Below are positions 1 through 12,861 of a stretch of 64,000 nucleotides of DNA, one piece after another (the stretch's first letter is position 1; every line of letters starts with the position of its first letter). A model generated the notes under the pieces. It ran no database searches. It saw nothing but the letters and a program-made list of their open reading frames with translations, and was not told where the DNA came from. Source of the stretch: Lingula anatina (lineage: Eukaryota > Brachiopoda > Lingulata > Lingulida > Lingulidae); contig NW_019775754.1 in assembly GCF_001039355.2 (NCBI RefSeq), forward strand, positions 63,923 to 127,922, written 5' to 3'. The translations under genes were made by a program, and so were the position numbers.

Positions 1-275
1 CGTCAGGAGCCCCCTGACCCCCTCTAAATCCAACACTGACAAGGTATCATTCAGTAGAAATTCCAAACAATTTCTAAATTTCCATGCATAAGGCACGATA
101 TTGCCCTTTCATTACTTTCATACTCTCCCAAGAATGCATTCTAGACCCCCTCAGCATACCTCTCTTAACTCTAGGGGTTATCATAACTAGGGCAGGTAAC
201 TACATGGCCGGGCTAGTAACTTCTCAGAGTTACCTGCCCGGCGGTCTGGCTAGTAATTTCCTTGAATTTCATACA

Positions 276-278
<3 letters not shown>

Positions 279-330
<52 letters not shown>
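279..330. repeat. (AT)n microsatellite
   Basis: About 26 uninterrupted TA dinucleotides. The short open frames that cross it read Ile-Tyr repeats and are not genes. Confidence 0.97.
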
Positions 331-332
<2 letters not shown>

Positions 333-2749
333 CAGTATTGAAGGCAAACATTGAAAACATTGAGAAGTAGACATTATTTGATAATGGGCACTATATACTC
401 TTGGTTGTTGTTTATACCGATACAACCAATGTATTTTCCTGTAGCATTGGCATTTTACTAAATTCCCCAAGGATACACGCTTGTTTCACGACGGATATGT
501 ATAATGGGTGTTATTGGGATGCGAAACCCACTGACCAAAAACTCTATCCTATATTCTCCGCTATATCAGCAAACCCAGGTTTAGCAACCTCACTGACGAT
601 TACATTAGATGAGATTTAAAACCAATACACGTACTGCAGAGGAGTACAGTTCAGTTGGCAAAATAATGGGGGTAGGTGTGAAAAATTCTATACCATCTAT
701 TACTTTTCTAAAAACAAATTACATATTATACCCAAAGCGACAACCAGTAACTTTTGTCAAATAAACTATTTTCGGGTGCAAGTTTTGGGTTCGAACTTGA
801 TTTAAGTCCTCTTAATCACCAGGTATTTGAGCCTGGTTATTAAATTGTTATATTACAGAGGTGTATAGCAGACCATTGCTATCGCAGAGTGACCAATGCC
901 ATTGATACGAAATGATAAATCGAGTAAACAGCTAATGATACAGAATACCGAAAATTGAAATGACGCTGTTGAGCACTACTCAATTGCCTATATCTACTAT
1001 TCACAAAGGGGGTGATTGAAATGTTCCATAATCTTAAGCTATATTGCTTATTGTTCACAAGCTACAAAAAAAAACACTTTTATTTTTAGAAAGCATTTTA
1101 TTACATGAAAAATAAACCCTAAATCAATTTGATGTTATCAAAAGCGATAAGTAGCGATCGTCCACATGTTTAATGATGCGATTAAATATTTCGAAAAATA
1201 TACTGATATGCAACGCATTACATATATCTTCCATTCCAGGCAACATAATTTTTCTTTATACATACACCTAATAACGTTAACGTTGCATTACGTAAAGCAC
1301 TACAGTATTAACATGTTTTTAGTGCAATGTAGTCAAAAACAGACCTACCGCGAGTTGAATATACCGCATTAAAGAAGGATATAGCCACCAGTGTCAAGTA
1401 CACTCTTCCAATCATCTTCGGTCTGTACAAGTGTTTTTGCTACAACACGATGTTCTCGTGGATAGAAATGATGTCTTGCACGTGCGGCAGGTGCTTTATA
1501 AGGTGAAAGTCAGGTTGTAAAGGATGAAAATCGACGTTTGCAAACATATATCGACAGGAATATCAAGTATATGTAAAAAATGAATTAAATGCTGTTTTTC
1601 GTATACTTCTCATTTGAAAAATGTATTTACGCAAGTGCAGGTTTTAATTATATTTTAACCACTAGGTTATTGGTAGAGATTAGTGTGTTCAAAAGGGAAA
1701 AGCCTGAGTACTTGTGTTCGTTACCCTCTCTTGCCTCCTACTTTCTCACAGTAATTGCGTAATTTCCCTTTACTCATAGCAGTGAGATAATGTATAAATC
1801 CTATAGCGCCAAATGCACATTTACTGGTCCAAAACAGGCTGTTACCACGACTTTCCTAGTGTTGTACACGATTTTCCGTTGTCTTAATTTTCTATTTTAA
1901 TCAAATGTCCGCCCATAATGAATTGATTCTAAATATTTTTACTTCAAAAAACGGTTGATTTTCTGTGCTGTGTTAATTTAAAACGTTATATTTATTCAAA
2001 AGTTTGATGCTACCTACGAAAAATTCTTAAAACCAGTTTGAATATCAAGAATTAAGAATAATCCATAGATTACGATTTATAGATTCCGAATAAGAATAAG
2101 ATTCCGATTGAATATATTTGTTAATTATTCGCATAGAATACGCCTCGCTCCTCTTAAGACTTTTTACTAACTAGTCAGAAAATAGATATCACAAAATATG
2201 TGTTTGTTACAAAATACTGTAATGTCATTTTGACATGTCTAGTTAGATGCTATATGATATGATATGACAACCATTTGTTTAAAATAACCCTAGCCCCCAG
2301 TTTTTAATAGTTTCCCAGTTTGTTAGCGCATGTAGCATGCGATATTACAGGTAAGTCTCGGTTCGTGAACCGCAGATCGAACGGGGGTCTATCCTTCAAG
2401 TTAACAGTGGTTTGAATACCCCGAAAAGCTACATGTATGTACCAAAGTAGACCTTTGGAACGAAAAAAAACGCCTCAAGAGTTCCTGAAATATATTTTTC
2501 TAACATGTACAGGCACACATGGCTCTCTAAATGAATCATGGTTCGTTTAGCTTTTTAATTAACAATGACACAAAAGATATAAACATTAAAACCAAATGCA
2601 TGGAAGGTTTCCGTTGGTCGAATTTGCTATTATTCTAGAAATTAGGATTCTCGTATAAATCCCGTTTAGGACGCCTGATAATATCGTAAAATTTGATGGG
2701 TTGGTTTGAAGGACTCGTGACTCATGATTGACAGATTTAAGGGCGCAGG

Positions 2750-3045
2750 GACCAATATCTTGAAGAGGAGTCCTTATCAACTTGTATAGAACTTTCACAG
2801 ACAGTGCGTCACAAAGTCAACACATTTGTGGAATACCAACACACTGTTGCCATGCGACAAGCAACAAATAAATTCATAAGTTTCATAAGAATAATTCGTG
2901 ATGACGTCATGGAGTATCGAGGTATACATATCTTTAACAAGAGTCCTTATCTGAATGGTGTTTACATGTCACAGACAGTGCTCACAATGCTAGAATTGGT
3001 ATGTATCAACAACAGATGGTTGTCATGCCGCAAACACCGATTAAA
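2750..3045 (+). repeat. Imperfect tandem duplication, period about 175 bp
   Basis: Two diverged units at about 2750-2870 and 2926-3045 share the blocks GAGTCCTTATC and CACAGACAGTGC, followed by a similar stretch around TGTTGCCATGCG / TGTTGTCATGCC. No coding role is apparent. Confidence 0.55.
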
Positions 3046-4325
3046 CAGCGCCTGGAGATGTAGGTAGAAAGTGGGTGTCCACAAGAATTTATGAGAGGGA
3101 AAGAAGTTTGATAATTTACAACAGCTCCACATCTTTTTATCAGTGTACCCCTTATTTTGTGAACCCATGTGACTGAATTGACATAAAAAATATGTCGTTT
3201 TTTAATTAGTACAGTAGAATGGTCTGTCCATCGAGTATTATCAACATACACTGACAACGTATCATGCGGTCACAATGTGACTTAAGTGTTATTTTCTTTT
3301 ATGTTGATTAATTAATTAGAATGTACTGTGGTGCGATAGATGATATGGAAAAGGCTGTAGGAAAGGTAAAAGTTGTGAAATGCTTCTAGAAGGGAAGAAA
3401 ACTATCCAGAATTATGTCTTCACACTGTCAACTGTTGGTGATAATCAAGTAGACCAAGCCCCAATCGTAATGAATGCATCCTCCGGCCATTTTGATCGAG
3501 CTCAGACAGACTGTGTTTGCGATAAAACGATTAGATTGAAGAAATATGTAACAGATTACACAAGTGTCTCTAGTTATGATTAGTTTACGCAATAACTGAC
3601 CTTATAGTGACTAGCCGGTGGAGATAAAAATGCTCGTCTCAGGAATTTAGAACAATAAAACTGATTTTTTTAAATCAATAGTAGTTGTCAGGCTCTTTAA
3701 AGCAGACGTTTGTCATATATAATATCCATGCCTTACAAAGAACAGACGCTTTACGTATATTTAATACAGTTTCATAGAAAACTCGAATTTAAAAGGCGTA
3801 TCACATTGTCTGGTATGTGAATTATTTTAGCCTTTCGAAAAACCTTTTTTTTTTTCATTCAAAGTTATATTCTTCAAATGTGTATCAAGTTATAAACAGA
3901 GATAGATGCTGTGAACTCAGGTGATTATGCAATGTAGAATATAAATTTATTTATCAAAATATTTATAAATCCTGAATATATTGTTTCTTATACATGTATC
4001 ACAGCCAGGTGTTTCACGGGTATCCCATGAAAAAGGGTTATTTGTATGATAAATTAAGTTAAACAAACGTCTTCATTCATGTATCTTTGATATGATAACA
4101 ATGCTGCGGGACAGGTTTATTCTTCAAAGGCATGAGACAAATGAAAAAAAACTATAATATGTCTCCTTTCAACGCAGAGCGGTTTGGAATGTCAGAATGT
4201 CAATTCTCAATCTTACGGTATATCAGTGAAGTAAGAGTTCGTTGTAGCAATAAATATACACTAGAGTTTTCTCAATAGGAGGTATTGCAGTGAAAAAATA
4301 CTTGTTTGTCCTAACAGCGCTTTGT

Positions 4326-7300
4326 CTATGGTCCAATTGCAATAGCGCCGCGGGATTGGAGACTGTCCAGAAAACTTTCCTGTCGCCGGGTAAGCCTCGA
4401 TGAGAACCTGTGGACATCAGGTGTAGTGCTCACGGAAGCCTTTGAACGACGAGCATCAATATCAGTAGTAAATGGGAAACCGAGATTCTTCTCCATAATG
4501 GTGGTTTTGTTTCTGAGCACCTGTGCCAGCAGAGGCATTTTTGGACGCCCGCGAGGGTCTTCTCTCAGGCAGGTATTGACTAGAGCTTCAATGCCAAGGA
4601 TTGCTTTAAGGGGGCTTATCGTGCATCCGAAGCTGTAGACGTCGCTAGCCTGGGTAGAATCGAGCCCTTCGCGCACCTCGGGAGCAAAGCTGCCTAAAAG
4701 TCCCTTATAGGCTGCCTGGGATAGTGGGTCTCGCTGGCGGTGAATGGTGTACGGGTTGATGCTGTCTACCTTTCTGGTACGACTAAAGTTGCAGATATAA
4801 GGCTCCATCATTTCATGATCGTCACTGATGGACTCCAAGCAGATGTGACGTCCATTGAGGTAGTTGTGTACAAAGCCCATCTGGTGCATTTTGGCCAGCT
4901 TCTCTGCAATGCGTGTAATGAGACGCATGAAGTGATATTTCTCCGTTTTGTTGAGTGGCTTGTACTGGAATTTGAACATGTATTTATATGGCTCTCTGTT
5001 AATGCGATCCATGTAATTTCTGAGGTAGTCTGAGAAACAGACAGTATCGGCGAACCTTATATCTTCACCTCCAACTTTGATGAATCCAGTAACCATGCCA
5101 ACCGTGTGGTACTGCTTATATGGATCTTCCCAGCGTCGCTGAATACAACATGTGGTGCGTTTAAATTTATTCGGAAAGTTCTTCAGATCATGGACGTCAA
5201 ACAGTCCTTCAAATTTAGGAGCTACACCAGCGTCTCCAAGAACTTGGGCAAAACGCAACCAATTAGCTATGGTTTCGAAGGAATACACCGAACGGAAAAA
5301 CTTGACAACGATAGGTTTTGCGACATCTCCGTGCCACTCTTCGGCGATGTGGCCACTGTTTCCAGCAGCCGGGAGACCAAGACTTGTGATGCCTCTACGA
5401 TTTCTACAGAACACTATCCAAGGGGCGTAGAAAACACGGGGGAACTTGGGAAGTTTCACCTTGAAGCTGCAAGGTTTTTGAATACCGCTGTCGACAAGTC
5501 TGATCTTATCTTCCAGTTCCTGAGACACACAAGGCCACACTAAAATGAAATAATAATAATATTCTAACAAAAAGGAAAAACATTTGTTTATTGTAAAGAC
5601 TGCAAATGGTTTGGATTTATCCATTAAGTTAGACTTATGAAATATCTTGAAATCTTTTTCAGAATAGAGGTAATTACCTTGTGGCTCATCTTGATCATCG
5701 TCGCTTTCGCTTTCCTCTATGTCCAGAACAAGGAAACATTCTTGTGAAACATTGCTTTCGTCTTCTTCTCCCTCAAAAACTTCAACTATTGTAGCATCTG
5801 CGGAAATAAAATCTGTTTTGAAACGAATGAAATTTGAGAGCGACATATAGATAAAAACGATCTGGTAACACGAGTACAACAAATTGTATACCAGCAAGTC
5901 ACCACAGAACATACCTTCCCATTCCGTTTGGCCATCTTTTTGGGTCCCTTTCTTCATCTTTTTGGTGCGTTTGAATAATTTCTTCCATGACTTTGATTTC
6001 TTTTTGCTAACTGTAGGAGTGCTCGTGGCATCAACTGCGTCACCGTCAACTAAAAGGAATGAAATGATATTCTATTCAAGTCGAGGGTACTAGATTCGTT
6101 GAAAAGTGCAATTCCGAATGGTACCTGACTCCGAGTTACCACTTGTAACGCAAAACAAAAACTGAAAGCTGAACATCTTTATGATTAACTGAATACCTTA
6201 CTTTGTAGATGCTCTATTCGAAACCCAGAAGCTCCGGGTAAAACTATGCATTACCTCCATTGTCCAGTTCTGAAGCAATCTTCCTCTTCTTATCATGTGA
6301 CTTCTTTGTTTTCTTAGAATCTTTCTTGGCTGCCTTTCTGGATGCCCTTTTTGATCCCCTCTTCATTTTCTTAGACATTTTGGTCATTTTTTGCTTCGTA
6401 TCCGGTGAGATTTCTGAGCCGTTATCTGATGCACCTTCAGGAGAGAAAATAACGATTATAATTGAATACTGTCACAAAGCACCAATATATGTGAAGACAG
6501 GTTCCCCCAATTAAATTAAATCTGTAAATAGGTCTACACAAATGAAATGGGTTGTTATTCCGGTGTACGAATACTTTTGATAACCATTCTTACACTTAAT
6601 TGTACCAATTTACAAAGAGCAAATTACCCTCGCCTTCCTGTTCTTTCTTCTCCTTCTTGGCTTTCTTAGTCTTGTTGCGATTGGTCTCTTTAGTTCTTTT
6701 GAACATTTTTCTCCACGTCTTCGCTTTCTTTTTCCTTTTCTTCGGTTTTCCATCTGCAGCTAATAAATGATAGAGTTGTAGAACATCTACCTATGCCAAA
6801 GAAATATTTCTTTGGGATTAAACCAGGAATACACATTTAAGTCCTCACATTCATGCTGCATGCAGTTAATATGTTCACTGCACATAATTATTGTGTCGGC
6901 ATTGCTTTTATCAAATATTATATTATCAATTATCTTACCAGTCAGAAGATTACTTAAAAGCTATTTTATAAACTTAAAGTCCTTGAAAGGTACCAACCAT
7001 CCCACTCCTGTTCATCTCCGTGATCTTCCAGCGGTCTTCCAGTCTTTGAAGATTCTGTTTTCTTTGCAGCATTTTTCAACTGTTTGAGCCTCTTTGCTTT
7101 CTTTGGGAGTTGGGCCGAATCATCACCTGCTTTAAGTGAAAGAAGGAAGAAATGAAATCATTTCAAGCATTGTAAGGATCTTTCTCTTACAACGTGCTTT
7201 TTTATCGTTTTAATCCAACCACTGATGAAAACCCAACCACTATAGTGAGAAATTCCTACCTTCAAGGTTCTGCTCATTTTCCTGGTCGGTCGCCTCAGCT

Positions 7301-9479
7301 GAGACATCGGTCTTTGGTGCTTTTGCTTTCTTAGAAGTAGTTTTCCACTTCTTGAGCTTCTTTGTTTTCTTGGGAGCAATGTCATCATTTCCTTTATCTG
7401 CATGTGGAATAGAATAAATATAAAATACATCACACGCTCGATGAATGAATGAATGAACACATACATACATGTAAATAATGATTGTCTGAAGAAAGTGTAA
7501 TTCAAAAAACACAAAATCCAAATTCTCCCCCAGGGATATGTACCAAACACATTATCAAGACTTCATTAATGTAACCGATACATAAGCCATCGAATCTATT
7601 CAATAGAATAATTTCACTGAAGTAGCTGATATAACCGCTATTTCGTGAAAAGCATGAAAAACATCAGCTCTTACCAAGCTCAATGCTTTGTTCATCTTCA
7701 ACAGCTGCTTTATCATTTTTGGCCGTTGACTTTTTCAAGGGTGATTGCAACTTGATTTTCAATCGGCGCTTAGATTTCTTTGTTTTCTTGGTCACTAAGG
7801 AAGTAGTGTCGTCACTTGGAGCTGGAATTAATTCATGCATTCGTGTAAATAACCTTTTTCGAAGTCACAAATACCAATTAAAAAATATATGAAAACAAGC
7901 ACTGTAACAACAAATAGGAATACAAATAGGAATAGAAAATATCAGGGATGTTCTACCCCGTTCCAGCCTGGTACATCTTGGGCATGTACAAAGAATGAGT
8001 GACGTCAACTGGGTAAAAAGAGTAACAGAGTTTGAGGTGGAGAGGAATGCCCCAGGTAGACCAAAGTTGGCTTGGAGGGAGGTAGTGCAGACAGGAGAAC
8101 ACATGAACACATGTAATAAGAAATAGAAAGCTACAAAGACAATAAATGTTTACGTGTGTCTATAGTGTCAATCGCTTCGACCACATTAAATAATCTTGAA
8201 GGCTTACCAGGGGCATCCTCATCGATCTTTGACGATTCTTCGCTCTTAGTCTGCTTCGATTTCTTCTCGTTCTTCTTCGAAGATGTGGAAATCTTGTCTT
8301 CATTTTCGCTAGCTCCGGCTGAAGCAAAGGAGTTTAAATTATAAGCATTATGACAAAACTTAGGTTATGATTAAGAGAAAGTAGTGTCAAAATATCAAGT
8401 TAAAAGTACTCAATCGCCATTTAGAGAGAAAGAGAGGGAGTATTTATTAAAAGCCATACCATTAGCTTTCCCTTTTCTCAGCTTTAACCGCCCAAGTGCT
8501 CGACTCCTTGCTTTAACGTGTTTATCACCAGACTAATCAAATGAAGGCAGATAACAGAAAAGAAAAATAAAGCAGAATAGAACGAAATTAATGGAAGAAA
8601 AGATATTAAAAAAAGTGAATGAATTAAAATGATAAATAAAGATAAAAAATGAAATGTCAGTATTGTAAAAATAGGACAGCAACAAAAAATTAATGAGTGA
8701 AAGAAAACTTAAATAAATGGATGCTTAAGCAAAAAGATGAGTAAATGATTATATAAATGAATAAACACTAGATCTATATATATTGCATAGACACGGCAAT
8801 GGAAAATTAATTATATACATGTACTTACCGGTTTGTCACTTTCAGCGTGCGACGCTTCTGCTTTTTCTTTCGTCTTCTTCTCTTTCTTTGCTTTACCTTG
8901 AAGTTCATATTACATATTTCATATACATATTACATTATATAGTTGTTTAACTCTCTAATTACTTTAAAAAGCGTAATGTTCGAAAAAATACAAAATAATG
9001 TAAAATATACTCATCGCTTCTCAAATCAGCCGTACTTTTCTATGATTCTATGTTGTCACAACGCTAGAACTCAGATCAAAAATGGAGTTTTTGTGACAAA
9101 GTCCTTGAATAAAAACAAAAACCCTATTTATCTCAATAAAAATAATACCTGTATTAAATATTATGATAAATATTTATCCTAAAATGTTATATAGTTTAAC
9201 TCTCACCTTTCTTATATCTCTTATCCTTGTCCTCTTCCTCTCCACTACCCCCACAAATAAGACATGTAATGTGTATAGAAGAGAACAGTACTCTCAGCCA
9301 AGCAAAAAAGCTTAGATTTGGATTCCGCCAAGGAGGGACTTGGTCCTGAAATTAAGTCAATATAAAATCTAAATGTGTTCTCTGCTTTAAGCAAACCGAC
9401 ATCTTTTGAAGTCATAACGGTGAAATTATAAACATTGTTAGAAATCATTATTTGGTTTGTCAACTTACGTTATCCCCAT
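4326..9479 (-). CDS. Lys-rich multi-exon protein with C-terminal pseudokinase domain
   Basis: I join 13 exons: 9479-9469, 9244-9207, 8896-8829, 8532-8460, 8318-8208, 7821-7675, 7397-7260, 7129-6998, 6759-6628, 6434-6255, 6049-5915, 5797-5678, 5539-4326. They total 2499 nt, 832 aa. The N-terminal half is a series of low-complexity modules, each with an acidic/Ser start, a Lys-rich core (for example KKKSKSWKKLFKRTKK) and an acidic tail. Exon 12 is very acidic (EESESDDDQDE). The last exon is kinase-like: a Gly-rich stretch (GLPAAGNSG), a VVK lysine, then a catalytic loop reading VHNYLNGRHI where HRDxxxxN is expected, NFS in place of DFG, then FAPEV and SDVYSFG. Catalytic Asp, metal-binding Asn and DFG Asp are all replaced, so phosphotransfer is unlikely. 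Lys clusters suggest a nuclear or nucleic-acid-binding protein (inference). I do not recognise a named family. The start is the least certain part: the ATG at 9479 is the one that reads in frame, while a nearer-5' ATG at 9491 runs into a stop. Confidence 0.75.
7930..8125 (+). mobile_element. LINE C-terminal fragment in an intron, antisense to the host gene
   Basis: An open frame reads ENIRDVLPRSSLVHLGHVQR, then RMSDVNWVKRVTEFEVERN and APGRPKLAWREVVQ before a stop. The G-H-V-x-R-M and G-R-P-x-x-x-W pattern is typical of the C-terminal tail of non-LTR retrotransposon polyproteins. It lies in the intron between exons 5 and 6 of the pseudokinase gene, on the opposite strand, and is 5'-truncated. 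Confidence 0.7.
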
Positions 9480-9700
9480 TACTCGGCATTCTATTGTGTA
9501 ACTATAGGTATGTTAGATATAAGGTATGATCATTTGTCTACTTAGATTTACATAGAAAAGTTTGTCAGATAAATGAACAGCTTCGGTCGTTGTCCGCAAT
9601 TTTTGGCGATTTCGGTTGCTAGGACGCATATGTCCATGACAACAATGGGACAAGTCACTGCGTATGACGTCAGCGCGTGTGACGTGCCATTGTGACGGCG
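9469..9700 (-). promoter_or_regulatory. First exon and proximal promoter of the pseudokinase gene (copy A)
   Basis: The first exon ends in GATAAC|GTAAGT at 9469. Upstream, 9665-9672 is a perfect palindromic CRE (TGACGTCA). 9614-9623 reads GGTTGCTAGG, resembling half of an RFX X-box, and a second CRE-like GTGACGTG follows at about 9679. An out-of-frame ATG at 9491 would act as a short upstream reading frame on this transcript. A diverged copy of the whole block lies at 11915-12090. Factor binding is inferred from motifs only. Confidence 0.5.
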
Positions 9701-9869
9701 ATTTCCTAACAACAAACGTTCTCCAATGTAAACATTTGATCAATAGTTGACCGACCTGGCTTTCGTGTAATTTACCCTTCCTTTCCTATTGTTCATAATT
9801 TTTGTGAACATTTTGCTACATACAATCAATAAGGATATTCCTCTGTAGTTGTCCACGCTTTTTTGCGCC

Positions 9870-10378
9870 CCCTACTCATAAACAGCTTGCACAAAGCAAT
9901 GCCTCCGCCCATCTCTTTGGGTATACACCAAGGTCCAAAATGCTGTTGAATAGTATAATTAGATATGCTATGATTATATGCAGCGGATTATTATAGAATT
10001 CTACACTAATACCATTAGCCCCAGGCGCCTTTTTGTTTTTCATTTGCCTTCGTGACTTCTTCAATGTCAGTGGAGTCATTAAGTTCTCGAGGGTCATCAT
10101 TGACACAGTGCTCACAATAATAGTCATTCTCTTCCAGGTCTTGACGCACCTCTTTTGATATTGAGCTTTCTGTTTCCTGCGGGTTATTTAGTTGCATAAA
10201 ATATTCAAACCACCGGTCACTAGTTATGACACTAGACGACGAGCACTTTTTCCCTTTGATTGATTTCCAACATACAAATGGATCATGTTTTGTCTTCTCA
10301 ATGTTTTGCTGCTGGTTTATTTTCCATTTATTGTAAATACGACAAATTTCTCTACATGATTAATTTTTTTATTTATTA

Positions 10379-10414
<36 letters not shown>

Positions 10415-11480
10415 TCTTTCTTTCTTTCTTTATTTTTTATTTTTATTATTTTTTTTTATTTTATTTATTTATTTATTTTTTTTTTTTGTAGCTTTCTAGG
10501 TCTATGTCGTCATTAGTACGTATGAATTTTCACAACAACGAATTTTATAACGCTTTGCGGACCTGCATGCATTGTCAAACCAACCTTCATGTAATGGTCT
10601 GTGCACCTTGTGGGTCTTTTTCATATCACCCGCCGCTCCATTATATCCACTGTATGGTCTTTGGTACATTATGGCTAAAGTTTTCCAAGGAACCTATCTT
10701 TTCCATTTCTCACTCCAGGCAAACTTGAAGAAGGGTATCAGGTTTACTGTGATACTTGCATAAGTGTTTACATTCTCATTTTTACAGTTCAACACACATT
10801 CTAGGGGGAAATGATCCAACAGATCTATGTCCATAACCTCGAGGCACGTGTGATTATGACACATAGCGCGTAGTCTTCTGTACTATGACCATTGTTGGCT
10901 TCGCAAGTAAATTCTCCATCCACATTTCCATGTTTTCTTCCATTTAACAACTGAAGGCCCACGCTACAGCACAGTTCAACCAAGTCCTGGCCATATCTGT
11001 TGTACTCTAGATCTTTATTTTTTCGGAAAATGGAAAATTTGTCTCTTTCATACCAATCGGCTACATATTCCGCTCCATCAATTTCGATTAAGTCATATAA
11101 CGTTCCAGTCCTTTCATTCTATCCCCCACTGACATAAAATATGCGTCCTCGTATGCTGCTTTCATTTTGAGCAACCATTCACCCAATATCTCCATTCCAT
11201 TTCCATGATTTTCCCCATAAATACTAGCCCCTTGAGGTGAAACATACACATCACTAAATACAATATTTTTGTCAAGCCCTATAACCTGCTTGGCTAATAG
11301 TAGGGAGACAGTGTCTAATTTAGGGTTTTTGATTTCTTTTAGATCATTTACTAAACGCTCCTTAATATATACTAATATGCCAACATTCTTTTTTACCTCT
11401 CTATAACAAGCATAACATAGATACCCTGATAGCCGGTCTTTCCATTCCGATAAACCATTGACATTTGATGTTATTCAACT
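9870..11480 (-). mobile_element. Degenerate LINE (endonuclease and start of reverse transcriptase)
   Basis: Reading right to left, 11470-11100 gives an AP-endonuclease-like stretch with VYVSPQGASIYGENHGNG, a form of the LINE endonuclease motif. Degraded frames follow, then at 10200-9870 the reverse-transcriptase entry KNKKAPGANGISVEFY and VYPKRWAEALL. Several stops and frameshifts break it, so it is dead. It sits exactly between the two copies of the pseudokinase first exon. Clade not assigned. Confidence 0.7.
10349..10492. repeat. T/TTA-rich low-complexity tract
   Basis: Runs of TTA, TTTC and poly-T inside the degenerate LINE. The Leu/Phe-rich open frame across it is spurious. Confidence 0.9.
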
Positions 11481-11914
11481 CAAGTTCGAAATAACGGTAA
11501 ATACGCCAACTCGTCTTGAAACGTTAGACGTCAATCGGCCAAAAAGCGTAAACAAACATAGGTATAATATATGTCGATTTTTTCTTCAGTTAGATTTTCG
11601 ATAAATGTCATTACACTCAAATTATAGCAGAATATTTTGAACATATTATTATCTTGAAAATATGTCAAGAATATAGGAGTGAAGTACTGGTATGTCCACT
11701 CTTATTATTATACCACTGTCAAAATTATAGAATATTTGATTGGGTAAATATATAAAACGTTTGCAAACATCTCCTAACATCCAAGAAATATAACGAGAAG
11801 AAATATAAGTTTTGGATGTGACCGTAAATAAAAAAATTAATGAACTAGGCTTATCGGGTGATGTAGCCCCTAATTCAATAAATATCTACTGTAAATATAG
11901 TGAATATTACTCAC

Positions 11915-12090
11915 CTCCTCCAAGATTCTCGGCATTCTGTTGTGTAGAATCTATGTGAACTGTATATTGTGAATAATTTATCAAATAATCTTAGCTATAA
12001 ACATTATTTTTATCAATCGTTCGCTGTCTGCAATGTTTTGCTGCTAGGATGCAACGTATGTTACGTCACAGTGGGAGTTACGTCATCAAA
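11915..12090 (-). promoter_or_regulatory. Duplicated first exon and promoter (copy B) upstream of the pseudokinase gene
   Basis: 11935-11915 reads ATGCCGAG followed by AATCTTGGAGGAG|GTGAGT and matches copy A (ATGCCGAG at 9491, 21 nt to its donor as well). Upstream it repeats TGCTAGGATGC (12042-12052), and two TTACGTCA sites (12061-12068, 12078-12085) stand where copy A has its CRE. Spliced to the acidic exon at 9244 it would join in the same phase, but I see no in-frame ATG within the exon. It may therefore be a non-coding alternative first exon or a relic. Confidence 0.45.
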
Positions 12091-12129
12091 ACTGTCTGAA
12101 GCGTAGGCCTACGCGACGGCGTTATTTTT

Positions 12130-12821
12130 ACGCGAAACCAACCTCTCATCTGCCATAATCTAGGCTTATATGTATCAAACCCTTATTAGGGGCTTATACA
12201 CCATCATTGGTTAGAAATCAAACAATTGCATGCACTGCATAACTGGTTTTAAAAGATTTGGTCTTTGATATTCATCTATTTTTGTTCGGCTCGGCCTTTA
12301 TTGCTGTTTTGTGGGGTAATGCAGAGAAAAGAGAGATTTTAAAAATATCTACCTAGTAGGCCTAGGTGTAGTAGCCTACTTCTTAGTTGAAAATAAGCAA
12401 AGAACGAGGATTCAATAGTGGCTATTTTACACATATGAACTATAATTAAGCCTTTAGATACATCATACAAAAGAAGCGCGGTTTGTTTTTTCATCGACTG
12501 TCTACGTTGCAATTGAAGACATTGTCTGTGCATTAGCAAAAGGTAATGCTATCTGTCAACAGACTATATATGACAGTTCAGATAATAGCCGATAGATGTG
12601 GACCTTGAATGCCGTTCACAAGGTTTTACTTAGAGTGGTTTTGCCGCAGAACTAGTTCACCCAAAGGCGTTCAAGTCCTCTGAATGCCTTATTAAATGTT
12701 ACGATATGCACCCGTACAATTTATGCGAAAACACATTTTCGAGGAATACCAAGCACATTCTCAGCGTATCTGTTACAGCCTGTGTTGCTACTGTTTCTGT
12801 ACGTATGCTGCAAGTACGACA

Positions 12822-12861
<40 letters not shown>

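Larger units (their letters stand above)
1..4325. other. Non-coding flank, no gene recognised
   Basis: I see only short open frames without convincing splice sites or family motifs. The stretch is AT-rich and holds an AT microsatellite and one imperfect tandem duplication, listed separately. The frame at 3380-3583 (67 codons, plus) resembles nothing I know and is not called. Confidence 0.5.

Noticed and set aside
84-470. Open frames ending in Ile-Tyr repeats on both strands
   Set aside because: Produced by the AT microsatellite.
5106-5543. 145-codon plus-strand frame
   Set aside because: Antisense shadow of the pseudokinase exon, which has the family motifs.
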